Part shown: positions 44,944 to 52,390 of the stretch, in pieces
Numbering within the stretch: position 1 is the stretch's first letter
How the letters are laid out: every line of letters starts with the position of its first letter
IMG/VR virus record: IMGVR_UViG_3300017987_000073
Coordinates: 1-64,000 of that record
Strand: one strand, 5' to 3'
From: a virus
DNA: 64,000 nt
Notes under the pieces: model-generated
Databases searched by the model: none
Told to the model about the DNA's origin: nothing
Seen by the model: the letters and a program-made list of their open reading frames with translations, nothing else
Translations under genes and position numbers: made by a program

Positions 44944-45660
44944 CTAACCGGCGACTTGTGCGGCCTCCTCCTCCGCCTTGAGCCGAGAGAGACGCTCGTA
45001 GGTCAGGAGGACGGACCGCACGTTCGAGGCGTACCAGATCCCCCCGTTTTTCGACTTCACGCCCCGGTTGTTCAGCCGCTCGGCGATCGCGTGGTAAGGG
45101 AACCCGCTCTCCCGGAGCTGCACCATCCGCAGGAGAACCTTCATCTCGGGCCCGTGCTCGACGAGCTGCTTCCCCTCCTTGGCGAACCCGAAGGGCGTCT
45201 TCCCGTAGACCCGCCGCTGGCGCGCGCACCGCTCCGAGGCGTCCCGGCACCTCCGGGAGATCTGCTCCCGCTCCATCTCGGCGACCGCAGCGAGGATCGT
45301 GAGGGTGAATCTCCCGTGAGGCGTCGAGGAGTCGATCTGCTCCCGGACACTCACGAACCCGCGACCAGCGCGCTGGAGCTGGGATACCAACCCCAAAAAG
45401 TCCAGCACCGACCGGGAGAGTCGATCGATCGCGTAGACGATCAGGGCGTCCGCCTCCCCGTCCAGGACCCGCTCGAACGCCTCCCGCACCCCCGGCCGGT
45501 TTAGAGACTTCCCGCTCTTCCCCTCGTCCCGGATCACGTCCACGATCTCCGCGTCGACCAGGTCGGCGTAGGACCTTATCTTCGCCTCCTGGTCCGCGAG
45601 GGAAACCCCGTTCTTCGCTTGGTGAGCCGTAGATACCCGAATATACGAGATTAGCTTCAT
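44944..45660 (-). CDS. serine recombinase (resolvase/invertase-type)
   Basis: The 238-residue protein opens KLISYIRVSTAHQAKNGVSL (catalytic Ser in RVST), has DEGKSGKSLNRPGVREAFER and YAIDRLSRSVLDFLGLVSQL, and then FSLT-like and FGFAKEGKQLVEHGPEMKVL parts of a recombinase domain, ending with an HTH-like LNNRGVKSKNGG. It is shorter than large serine integrases (about 450 or more) and longer than Tn3 resolvases (about 185). It may integrate, resolve or invert DNA. RBS is GGGAGGTGG. Confidence 0.85.
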   Translation of the reverse strand: MKLISYIRVSTAHQAKNGVSLADQEAKIRSYADLVDAEIVDVIRDEGKSGKSLNRPGVREAFERVLDGEADALIVYAIDRLSRSVLDFLGLVSQLQRAGRGFVSVREQIDSSTPHGRFTLTILAAVAEMEREQISRRCRDASERCARQRRVYGKTPFGFAKEGKQLVEHGPEMKVLLRMVQLRESGFPYHAIAERLNNRGVKSKNGGIWYASNVRSVLLTYERLSRLKAEEEAAQVAG

Positions 45661-45675
45661 CTCTCCACCTCCCTT

Positions 45676-45734
45676 ATACACTTATTGTAGCAGTTTAATA
45701 CAGTTTGTAAAGGGAAGTGTACAACTAAGTGTAC
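45676..45734. promoter_or_regulatory. four operator-like 8-mers around the recombinase promoter
   Basis: ATACACTT at 45676-45683, ATACAGTT at 45698-45705, and AAGTGTAC at 45715-45722 and 45727-45734 form pairs facing each other. Two cover the promoter core and two lie upstream. This fits autoregulation, or the recombinase's own crossover/accessory sites (res-like). Confidence 0.5.
45684..45711 (-). promoter_or_regulatory. sigma70-type promoter of the recombinase
   Basis: TTTACA (45711-45706) and TACAAT (45689-45684) are separated by 16 bp on the minus strand. It starts the mRNA about 17-20 nt before ATG 45660. Confidence 0.65.
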
Positions 45735-45735
45735 G

Positions 45736-46350
45736 TCACTCGACGTAGGTCTTCCGGAGGGCGTCGACGTCGCGCGAGGAGAAGGCGGTTCCGCCGCCGT
45801 CGAGAGTGGGGTACATGATCGAGGACCTCTCCCGATCGTGGTCGAGCCCGAAGACGTGCCCGAACTCGTGGAGCGCGGCCCGCCGGAGGGTCTCCCCCTC
45901 GAGCTCGCGGTCGAAGCTCACCGTCGCGGAGAGGATCCTCCCGTCCCGCTTGTCGAAGCGGTGCTGAGTCACCGCCCCGTGGCTCTCGACGTCCTCCTCG
46001 GCGTCCCGGAGCTTGAGGTAAACCGACCCGTCCGGAGCCCACCTGAGCGCCTCCTGGAGCGCCCAGGGGACGCAGGGACCCAAGAGGTCGCCGACCTCCC
46101 GCTTGACCTCCTGGCGGACGCTCTCGTAAGCCTCCAGGTACTTCCCGGGCAGGTCCGCCGCGTGGAAGCAGGAGATCGGAAGGTCCGAGCGCGTCCACTT
46201 GAGCTCGTGTCCGTCCCGCTCCAGAAAAGTGAGGTCCCCCGGCCGGACGATCAGAGCGTAGATCACCCCACCGACCGAGAGTATCGCGATCGCCGCGCCG
46301 ATCCACGCCGTCCAAGGGTCAGTTTTGAACAAGCTCAGCAACCACTTCAC
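45736..46350 (-). CDS. membrane-anchored metzincin-type metalloprotease
   Basis: The 204-residue protein (GTG 46350 overlapping the upstream stop) has an N-terminal hydrophobic helix at about 16-35 (WIGAAIAILSVGGVIYALIV). A HEFGHVFGLDH motif (161-171) and downstream SIMY Met-turn (177-180) match the matrixin/metzincin zinc site HExxHxxGxxH. The region before is matrixin-like (LSATVSFDREL). Phage matrixin-like proteins are uncommon. It may cleave surface proteins or act on host envelope. It lies next to the recombinase. Confidence 0.8.
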   Translation of the reverse strand: MKWLLSLFKTDPWTAWIGAAIAILSVGGVIYALIVRPGDLTFLERDGHELKWTRSDLPISCFHAADLPGKYLEAYESVRQEVKREVGDLLGPCVPWALQEALRWAPDGSVYLKLRDAEEDVESHGAVTQHRFDKRDGRILSATVSFDRELEGETLRRAALHEFGHVFGLDHDRERSSIMYPTLDGGGTAFSSRDVDALRKTYVE

Positions 46351-46574
46351 GACGCCTTCTCCATTTCCACGCGCCGGTCGTACCCGTCGAGGTACGCCTT
46401 CGCGTCGCTCACGTGGATCAACCACCCTCGACTACCGGGCGGCCGACTCGCGCGCAGTTTCCCGGATCTGATGTCGTACAGAACCGCGACGCGCGTGATC
46501 CCCCGCGCCGCGGCCACCTCCGGGAGGGTGATGAAGTTTCTGTTGGGGTGTCTGGTCGCTCTCTCTTCGCACAT
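46347..46574 (-). CDS. excisionase/MerR-type HTH DNA-binding protein
   Basis: The 75-residue protein has ITLPEVAAARGITRVAVLYD, IRSGKLRASRPPGSRGWLIH and VSDAKAYL, the HTH_17/excisionase arrangement (helix-turn-helix then K/R strand). With the serine recombinase 0.7 kb away, it could be a directionality factor. Alternatives are a regulator or initiator-accessory. Confidence 0.7.
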   Translation of the reverse strand: MCEERATRHPNRNFITLPEVAAARGITRVAVLYDIRSGKLRASRPPGSRGWLIHVSDAKAYLDGYDRRVEMEKAS

Positions 46575-46575
46575 C

Positions 46576-47724
46576 TCACGATCTCCTGACCCCGGTCCGA
46601 AACCTGACCCTGACCCGAGCCACCTCCGCCGGCGGACGAAGCGCGTCCAAGATCACCGCCTCGTCCGCGTCCCCCGGGTCGGTTCCCGCCGGGAGTTGCC
46701 TCACCGCAACCCGGGTGAAACTCCCGAGTTGCTCCTCCACCGTCTTAGCGAGAGTTTCGCCGCCCTCGTCTCCGTCGGCCATATGGATGAGGAAAGGCGC
46801 CGTCCGGAGGTGCTTCGCCTGCGCCGCGTAGAGACGCCCACCGAGCGTCGCCGCGACCGAGTAGTCGAAGCCGTGGTTTTCCACGATCCCACGTACCCGC
46901 TCGGCGTCGAAGTTCCCCTCGACCAGAACCACCGGCCTCCCGGGAACGATCCCGTCGGGCGCCCAGAGCACTCCGGCGCCCTTCCCCAGCGGGAGCCCGG
47001 GGCAGTATCGCCCCTTCAGGTTCGATGCTAGCCGTTTGGTCGTCCCCCGCAGGTACCAGTTGACGACCCGCCCCTCCCACCTAATCGGGAAGAGAACCCC
47101 CGGGACCGTCTTCCCGATCGCCGTCTTGAGCCGTTCCCCCGCGTTGTACACCACCCGAACGTCGAGCTCCCGCGCCCGCTCGGGTGAAATGAACCTCCGC
47201 TCCAGGTACCGCTGGAAACTCTCCTCCGCCTCATCGATCGGCTTGTTCGGCGGGAAGAGGAGCTCCGTCCAGTCCGCCGACCGGATCCGACGATTCTCGA
47301 TCTTTGGGTCGGAGGTCCCGAATCCCTCCCGGTTCAGAAACTCCCTCCGAATCCAGGCGGCCGCCGCCGACCGTTGCTCCTCGTTCGGCCAATTCAACTT
47401 TCCGTCCTCGCGCTCCCCCCACAGGTCGAACTTGATCTTCGCGACCAGGTCGAGGAAGTTGAACCCCCTCATCGAGTCGTCCGGGTGCGACCAGCAGTTG
47501 AACCACCCGAGCCGACACCTCCCTTCGTCGTTCTCCTCGTCCTCGACGCAGACGTGGAAGCTCGGGTGCTCGTCCTCGTGGTCCGGATCCGGACACTCCG
47601 CGTAAACGTCAGGCCCGTTGTACCAGAGCACCTCGATCCCGAGCTCCTCGAGCACCTCCTCCATATCCACTTTCCGGAGGAGCCGCTGCACCCGCTCCAG
47701 ATCCCGGTCCCGCCTCGACGTCAC
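46576..47724 (-). CDS. DnaG-type DNA primase
   Basis: The 382-residue protein has a zinc-binding domain at about 43-85 (AECPDPDHEDEHPSFHVCVE, GWFNCWSHPDDSMRGFNFLD), similar to CHC2, and a TOPRIM fold with VVLVEGNFDAERVRG and HMADGDEGGET. It lacks a clear helicase-interacting C-terminus. It lays RNA primers. It follows DnaB in the same transcript. Confidence 0.85.
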   Translation of the reverse strand: MTSRRDRDLERVQRLLRKVDMEEVLEELGIEVLWYNGPDVYAECPDPDHEDEHPSFHVCVEDEENDEGRCRLGWFNCWSHPDDSMRGFNFLDLVAKIKFDLWGEREDGKLNWPNEEQRSAAAAWIRREFLNREGFGTSDPKIENRRIRSADWTELLFPPNKPIDEAEESFQRYLERRFISPERARELDVRVVYNAGERLKTAIGKTVPGVLFPIRWEGRVVNWYLRGTTKRLASNLKGRYCPGLPLGKGAGVLWAPDGIVPGRPVVLVEGNFDAERVRGIVENHGFDYSVAATLGGRLYAAQAKHLRTAPFLIHMADGDEGGETLAKTVEEQLGSFTRVAVRQLPAGTDPGDADEAVILDALRPPAEVARVRVRFRTGVRRS

Positions 47725-49049
47725 TTGCCCCCCTTGCCCCCGAAGTAGTCGTCTGTGTGCTTTCCGATCCGACAGATCTCCGGCTGGAACTCGAACCCGA
47801 CCGTCACGTTCTGCGGCCCGCGCCGCTGCTTCGCGATCTTCACCTCGAGCACGTCCTCGTCGTCCTCCTCCGGGTTGTAGTACGCCGACCGATGGAGCAG
47901 GAGGACCAGGTCGGCGACCTCCTCGTACCCCCCGGAGTTCTTCAGCTCGTGGAGGTGCGGCCGCGGGTTCTTCACCCGTTTGATCCTCCTGATCTGCTGC
48001 ACCACCACCGCGCAGAACTTCCGCCGCTTGGCGAGCTTCTTGAGGCGCCGGAGCTCAGCGGTCACGTAAGCGGCGTCCAGCTCCCCCTGGAGGAGGTACT
48101 CGAAGAGGTCCAGGATCACCACGTCGAAGTCCTCCTGCTCCACCGTCGCCTCGAGCTCGTCCAGGTTGCTCATCTGATCGTCGAACACGACCCTCTCGTC
48201 CGCGAGAAGCTCCCGCGCCTTCTTCCGGAGACCCGACAACTCCTCCCCGGTGAGTTCGTCCGGAGTCTTGATCACCTTCTCCGCCTTGACCCGAGCCCTC
48301 ATACACGCGATCTGCTCGACCACCGACTCCGTCCCGGCCTCCACCGGAACCGAGAGCACCCGCTTTCCGTGGTTCACGAGCCGAGAAGTCAGGTTCGAGC
48401 AGAAGGTCGACTTCCCCATTCCTGGACGACCTGCGACCACGACCACCCTCCCCGGCCTCAACCCCTCGTAGAGTTGATCGTCCAACCCGGAGAAGTGCGT
48501 GGGAACGAAGTTCTCCGTCCTCCGGTTGGCGAGCTCCAGGAGCTCCCCGTACCACTCGTTCAGGAGACCAGTCCCCCTCCGTGAGCGGGAGTCCGCCGAA
48601 CTCCCCTCACGGAGCTTTCGGAGGACCTCCATCGCGACCGCCTCGGCGTCCTCGACGCTCGCGTGGACGTCGTCCAGCGTGTCGTAGAGCCGAGAGAACG
48701 GCTCCGCCGCCGCGTACTTCGTCGCCCCCGCCCGGAGGAGCTCCAGGTGAATCCGAAAGTTCTCCGCGCTCAGGGCCCCGAAGTTGTCCTCCAGGTCCCG
48801 GAGGTACTTGTACTTGACCACCTCCCCGGTGATCTGGATCACCGAGTCCGCCGCGTAGCTCGCCCCCCGCTTCCTCAGCTCCCGAAGCGCCTCCATCGTC
48901 GCCCGGTGCGTCGGGTGAGTGAATAGCTCGGGGTCGATCCGGAGGACCTCCCGCTCGAACGTCTCCGGGTCCCCGACCAGCGCCCCGAGAACCACCTGCT
49001 CGTTCCCCGTGTTGACGTCGATCACCAGGTTCGTCTTGTCCTCACCCAC
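47721..49049 (-). CDS. DnaB-type replicative helicase
   Basis: From GTG 49049 the protein is 442 residues. The N-terminal domain (NEQVVLGALVGDPETFEREV, TMEALRELRKRG) is DnaB-like, and the RecA core has VVVVAGRPGMGKSTFCSNLT (Walker A), FDVVILDLFEYLLQGE (Walker B) and AKQRRGPQNVTVGFEF (arginine finger region). Start 49073 is less likely for lack of RBS. It forms the hexamer at the fork and is preceded by its loader gene. Confidence 0.95.
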   Translation of the reverse strand: MGEDKTNLVIDVNTGNEQVVLGALVGDPETFEREVLRIDPELFTHPTHRATMEALRELRKRGASYAADSVIQITGEVVKYKYLRDLEDNFGALSAENFRIHLELLRAGATKYAAAEPFSRLYDTLDDVHASVEDAEAVAMEVLRKLREGSSADSRSRRGTGLLNEWYGELLELANRRTENFVPTHFSGLDDQLYEGLRPGRVVVVAGRPGMGKSTFCSNLTSRLVNHGKRVLSVPVEAGTESVVEQIACMRARVKAEKVIKTPDELTGEELSGLRKKARELLADERVVFDDQMSNLDELEATVEQEDFDVVILDLFEYLLQGELDAAYVTAELRRLKKLAKRRKFCAVVVQQIRRIKRVKNPRPHLHELKNSGGYEEVADLVLLLHRSAYYNPEEDDEDVLEVKIAKQRRGPQNVTVGFEFQPEICRIGKHTDDYFGGKGGK

Positions 49050-49689
49050 GGTTCCGCTCCCTTCGCGTCTCACCGATCATCAGGATCTCCTCGAACCGAC
49101 CCAAGAAGTCGTAGAACCTCGGAGATTGACTTTTGAGCTCCTCGTCCGACAGGTTGCAGGTCAGCACGGTCGAGAGCTCCTCGTCGTACCGGTGCTCGAT
49201 CACCCTCTCGAGGAAGTCTCGCTCCCCCTTGTAGTCCGCGATCCGCCCGATGTCGTCGATCACCAGGAACGCGCAGTTGAACAACCGCCCCCTGATCTGC
49301 TCGTAATCCTCCGAGTCCTCGTCGTCCACCACCCGGTTGAACCGGTACTCCCCGATCTCGGACGCCCGAGCGAAGAGGGGCACCCGCTCCGCGTCGAAGA
49401 AGTGGATCCCCCGACTCTTGATCCCCAGGTACGCGCGCCGGAGCAGGCACGCCGAGCTCATCGTCTTCCCCGTCCCGAAGTTCCCGCCGATCAGCAGGTG
49501 GACCGGGTCCTCCAAAAACGACCCCTCCAGCAGATCGTCGGCGAGCTCCTCGAGTCGCTTCAGCGACTTCGCGTAACCTTTCCCGCCGAGGTCCCGCATC
49601 TCCGAGACCTCCACCGCGGCGAGCCGAGATGGTATCCGCAATCGGCGGGCGATCCTTCGGCACCGCTCCTCGTCAACTCCGTCCTTCAT
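49042..49689 (-). CDS. DnaC/DnaA-like helicase loader AAA+
   Basis: The 215-residue protein has Walker A GGNFGTGKT (68-76), Walker B AFLVIDDIGR and sensor motif VLTCNLSD, the DnaC/IstB/phage loader type. Residues 1-55 form the helicase-binding end. It overlaps dnaB by 8 nt. Next to an initiator with iterons, it corresponds to the lambda P-like step. Confidence 0.9.
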   Translation of the reverse strand: MKDGVDEERCRRIARRLRIPSRLAAVEVSEMRDLGGKGYAKSLKRLEELADDLLEGSFLEDPVHLLIGGNFGTGKTMSSACLLRRAYLGIKSRGIHFFDAERVPLFARASEIGEYRFNRVVDDEDSEDYEQIRGRLFNCAFLVIDDIGRIADYKGERDFLERVIEHRYDEELSTVLTCNLSDEELKSQSPRFYDFLGRFEEILMIGETRRERNRG

Positions 49690-50950
49690 TTCTCCTTCGC
49701 TCCCTCTCTGCGATCACGCGCTCCCAGTTCTCTCGAGTCCCGGCCCGGTCGTTGACCTCCCGAAGCGTCTCGCGCCGACCGCCGGCGTTCCTTCCCCTTC
49801 TATCCAAAATGTCCAGAAGCGTCTGAGGATTACTCGGGGTGAAAAAGTAGTTGAAGCTCACCGGTTGCCCCCGAGCTTCCGCCCGCTCCAGAATCGCGTC
49901 GATCGCGTCCCTCGCTCGAGCTCGATCCCCCTTCAGGTGTCGGTTCGTGAAGCTCGCCGCGTTCTTCGCCGAGGCGGCGATCGCCCGGTTCTTCACCCCG
50001 GCCGCGTAGAAGTTCTCGTCCTCCTCCCCAAACGCCGCCAGGTACTTCGTCACCCAGTACCCCACGAGGTCCATCCCGGACCACATCTTCACCAACCTCG
50101 AAGCGTGAGCGGAGAGTTCCCACCGCTTCGAGGGGGTTTCTGCGAGCTCGGGTCCGCTCGGGGGTCGAAGTTGCTTCACCCTCCTCCCCGAGCTCCTCGC
50201 CTCCCTCTCCGCGATCTTTTCCGCGGCCCGCTTCAAACCCTCGGGCGAGTCCTTGTCGTGAGTGTCCTCGATCTCCTCGTCCCCCAACTCCTCGTCTCCG
50301 GATTCCTCGAGCTCGTACACTTTCTTTCCTCGTCCGGGGTGTGTATCAGATTTCTCCTCGTTCACTTTCGCTCGAGGTGATTCACCTCGAGCTAACATAG
50401 AACTCTTATCCTCTACTCTTAAAGATCTCTTATTGGGGGTGTCAGTTTGACGCACCCCCCTGTGTTGTTTTGACGCACCCCCCCTGTGTTGTTTTGACGC
50501 ACCCCCTTCGTCCTCTTGGGGTGCGTCGTTTTGACGCACCCCCCTGCGTTGATTCGCCGCACCCCCCTCTGTACACTTGCTCTCGTCTAGGGTCTGTACG
50601 CGATCATCAGCGGTCCGATCGCGGGCCTTCTCGGTGAGGAACTTCTCGTTCGAGGGGTCGTCCAACCACTCCGGCCAGAGCGGCTTGACGTCCACGAGGT
50701 GCATCCCGCGCCTCCGCTTCCGCCGGCGCTCGACCAGGCCGAGGTCCTCCAGCTTGTCGAGGATCCGATTCACGTTTCTGCGGTCGTCGATCCCGGACAC
50801 CTCGGCCAACTTCTTGATGCTGAGGTTGTTTCTCTTCATCTCGTCCCACGTGTGGATCACCGACCAGAGGTACTTGTCCCGAAAGGTCAGATCCTTGCAG
50901 TGAGCGATCGGAGCTGGGATCTGATAGAATACGTAATCCTTGGAGTTCAC
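49673..50950 (-). CDS. replication initiator-like winged-helix protein with iterons in its gene
   Basis: The 425-residue protein starts at GTG 50950, overlapping the upstream TGA. Residues 1-90 form a winged helix (DKYLWSVIHTWDEMKRNNLS, LAEVSGIDDRRNVNRILDKL, EDLGLVERRRKRRRG). Residues about 125-175 are repeated GGASKQHRG, coded by the iteron repeats. The C-terminus (NYFFTPSNPQTLLDILDRRG) looks DnaD-like or adaptor-like. As with lambda O, it would bind the repeats and recruit the loader-helicase. Overlap with the loader is 17 nt. Confidence 0.75.
   Translation of the reverse strand: MNSKDYVFYQIPAPIAHCKDLTFRDKYLWSVIHTWDEMKRNNLSIKKLAEVSGIDDRRNVNRILDKLEDLGLVERRRKRRRGMHLVDVKPLWPEWLDDPSNEKFLTEKARDRTADDRVQTLDESKCTEGGAANQRRGVRQNDAPQEDEGGASKQHRGGASKQHRGVRQTDTPNKRSLRVEDKSSMLARGESPRAKVNEEKSDTHPGRGKKVYELEESGDEELGDEEIEDTHDKDSPEGLKRAAEKIAEREARSSGRRVKQLRPPSGPELAETPSKRWELSAHASRLVKMWSGMDLVGYWVTKYLAAFGEEDENFYAAGVKNRAIAASAKNAASFTNRHLKGDRARARDAIDAILERAEARGQPVSFNYFFTPSNPQTLLDILDRRGRNAGGRRETLREVNDRAGTRENWERVIAERERRRNEGRS
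50380..50580. other. putative replication origin: iterons plus AT-rich stretch
   Basis: Five copies of a TGACGCACCCCC-type element start at 50448, 50471, 50495, 50532 and 50554, and an inverted GGGGTGCGTC copy lies at 50517-50526. The spacing is 22-24 bp except for one 37-bp interval filled by the inverted copy. An AT-rich segment at 50391-50432 adjoins them. The repeats lie within the initiator gene, as in lambdoid phage origins. The role is inferred from layout. Confidence 0.65.
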
Positions 50951-51315
50951 GGTCGCACCTCCCCCTCCTCGAACGTGTCCCAGTCGTCGTACATCTCCCC
51001 GTCCTCGTCGATCACCGTGACCCACCCGTCGCAAGCGTAGGCGGCCGCTTCCTGGGCCAGCCACTCGGGACAACGGATCCGGTACCCGCGCTTCTCCACG
51101 CTCCAACTGATCACCAGCCCCTTACCCTTCAGATCCTCCATCACCTCGAACAAACGCTCGACGGTGACGCCGACCCGTCCGGCGATCTCCCCCCAGTCGG
51201 CCGGTCGATCGGTGTAGGTCCAGGTGTCCAGCGAGCCGAAGACCGCCTTCTCCTCGAAGGTCAACCGCTCGCTGGCCATCACCTCCAGCGGCGTCAAGAA
51301 TAACGGGAAATTCAT
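50947..51315 (-). CDS. winged-helix protein, 122 residues
   Basis: N-terminal segment ERLTFEEKAVFGSLDTWTYT then WGEIAGRVGVTVERLFEVME and LKGKGLVISWSVEKRGY give a wHTH. The C-terminus is acidic (IDEDGEMYDDWDTFEEGE). It overlaps the initiator start by 4 nt. It may help initiate or regulate replication. Confidence 0.7.
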   Translation of the reverse strand: MNFPLFLTPLEVMASERLTFEEKAVFGSLDTWTYTDRPADWGEIAGRVGVTVERLFEVMEDLKGKGLVISWSVEKRGYRIRCPEWLAQEAAAYACDGWVTVIDEDGEMYDDWDTFEEGEVRP

Positions 51316-51346
51316 CGGACCCTCCTCCGCGAAAGTTTGACGAGGT

Positions 51347-51376
51347 GTTGTACCGCGTCCCCTGTTCAGTTGTTAA
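51347..51376 (-). promoter_or_regulatory. candidate promoter of the replication operon
   Basis: TTAACA (51376-51371) and TACAAC (51352-51347) are 18 bp apart on the minus strand. It is a fair match (5/6 and 4/6). It ends about 30 bp before the ATG at 51315, with GGAGGAGGG as RBS. Confidence 0.4.
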
Positions 51377-51702
51377 CGCGATGTTCGCGGGGCGTGATCC
51401 GAGCAGAAGCGGAGGGGCCCGCCGAGGACGTCCGAGGTCGAGGCTTCCGAGCAACCGGCGACGCCGCAGAGTCGGATCGCGTGCCGCGGCCGCACCTTGG
51501 CGTGGAAGAACCGCCCCTTGCTCTCGCTCGCGACCAGGGCGTGGAACAGGTCCCGAGCTCCGGGGTAACGGTAGGCGGGTCCGGCCTTGAACCAGACGAT
51601 CAGGTCCTCCCCTATCACCCCGGCCGCGGCCAGGTTCGAGCTCTCGACCTCGGCGAACTCCTCCACGAGCTCGCGGTCGGTGTCCAGGTACTTGGCGTTC
51701 AC
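51373..51702 (-). CDS. KTSC-like domain protein, 109 residues
   Basis: GTG 51702 overlaps the previous stop. The stretch IVWFKAGPAYRYPGARDLFH then ALVASESKGRFFHAKVRP matches the KTSC domain seen at the C-terminus of some lysyl-tRNA synthetases and in small phage proteins. A CGVAGCSEAS...CSDH tail could bind zinc. KTSC is thought to bind RNA or proteins; function unknown. Confidence 0.7.
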   Translation of the reverse strand: MNAKYLDTDRELVEEFAEVESSNLAAAGVIGEDLIVWFKAGPAYRYPGARDLFHALVASESKGRFFHAKVRPRHAIRLCGVAGCSEASTSDVLGGPLRFCSDHAPRTSR

Positions 51703-52121
51703 GGTTTCACCTCCTCCTCTTTGGCGTCCAGCAGGCGGGCCTCCCGAACGTGTTTCTTGGCCTCCTCGATCACCGCCGCTCGAGCCGCGTCCGCCAGCCC
51801 GAACAGGACGTTCGCTCGCTCCCACGCCTGAAGGTTGTGGAACCTCCTTCGATCCCGCGCGAGAACCTCCGCGTCCGACCCGAAGACCGGCGTCCGGACG
51901 AGGTTAAAGATCCGCTCGACGACGTGCGGAGCCGCCGCCCCACCCTCCAGGAGCTCGGCGACGAACTCCTCGACCCGTCCGAGGTCGTACTTCTCCTCCT
52001 CAATGGCGTACAGCGGGCGATCGGGGTCGAACCCGGGGCAGATCGACACCCCGTCGATCTCGATCGAACCGTCCTCTCGTCGCCAGCCGCTCAACTCGAA
52101 GTGCGCGTTCGCCTTCTTCAT
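51699..52121 (-). CDS. hypothetical protein, 140 residues
   Basis: ATG 52121. The N-terminal half is strand-rich (HFELSGWRREDGSIEIDGVS), the rest helical (VVERIFNLVRTPVFGSDAEV, AARAAVIEEAKKHVREAR). It overlaps neighbours by 4 nt. The family is unknown. Confidence 0.6.
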   Translation of the reverse strand: MKKANAHFELSGWRREDGSIEIDGVSICPGFDPDRPLYAIEEEKYDLGRVEEFVAELLEGGAAAPHVVERIFNLVRTPVFGSDAEVLARDRRRFHNLQAWERANVLFGLADAARAAVIEEAKKHVREARLLDAKEEEVKP

Positions 52122-52390
52122 CGTCGACCTCCCCCCAGCGGATCGAAGTGCCACTGAGCCGCCGTCGAGCAGCACCTCGCGATCCGCTCCGGCGTGAATC
52201 CGTTTCGCTTCAGAAGCTCCACGGCCAGGTCGATCAGAACCACCGCCGCGGTCACCTTGTCCAACCTCGCTCGGCTCGCGTTGACCAGCACGTGGCGCTG
52301 GAAGACGTCGGCGACGTCCTCGTCCACCGTGGGACCCTCGCCCGGTACGAAGAACCGGGGCGCGTGCCCCGGGAGCACGATCTTACCCAT
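52118..52390 (-). CDS. hypothetical protein, 90 residues
   Basis: It has an extended start (LPGHAPRFFVPGEGPTVDED) and a helical remainder (KVTAAVVLIDLAVELLKRNG). It overlaps the helicase by 8 nt. No motif is recognised. Confidence 0.65.
   Translation of the reverse strand: MGKIVLPGHAPRFFVPGEGPTVDEDVADVFQRHVLVNASRARLDKVTAAVVLIDLAVELLKRNGFTPERIARCCSTAAQWHFDPLGGGRR

Noticed and set aside
50448-50580. CRISPR array
   Set aside because: Repeats are short, spacers are also repeated, and all lies in frame within a gene; an iteron model fits better.
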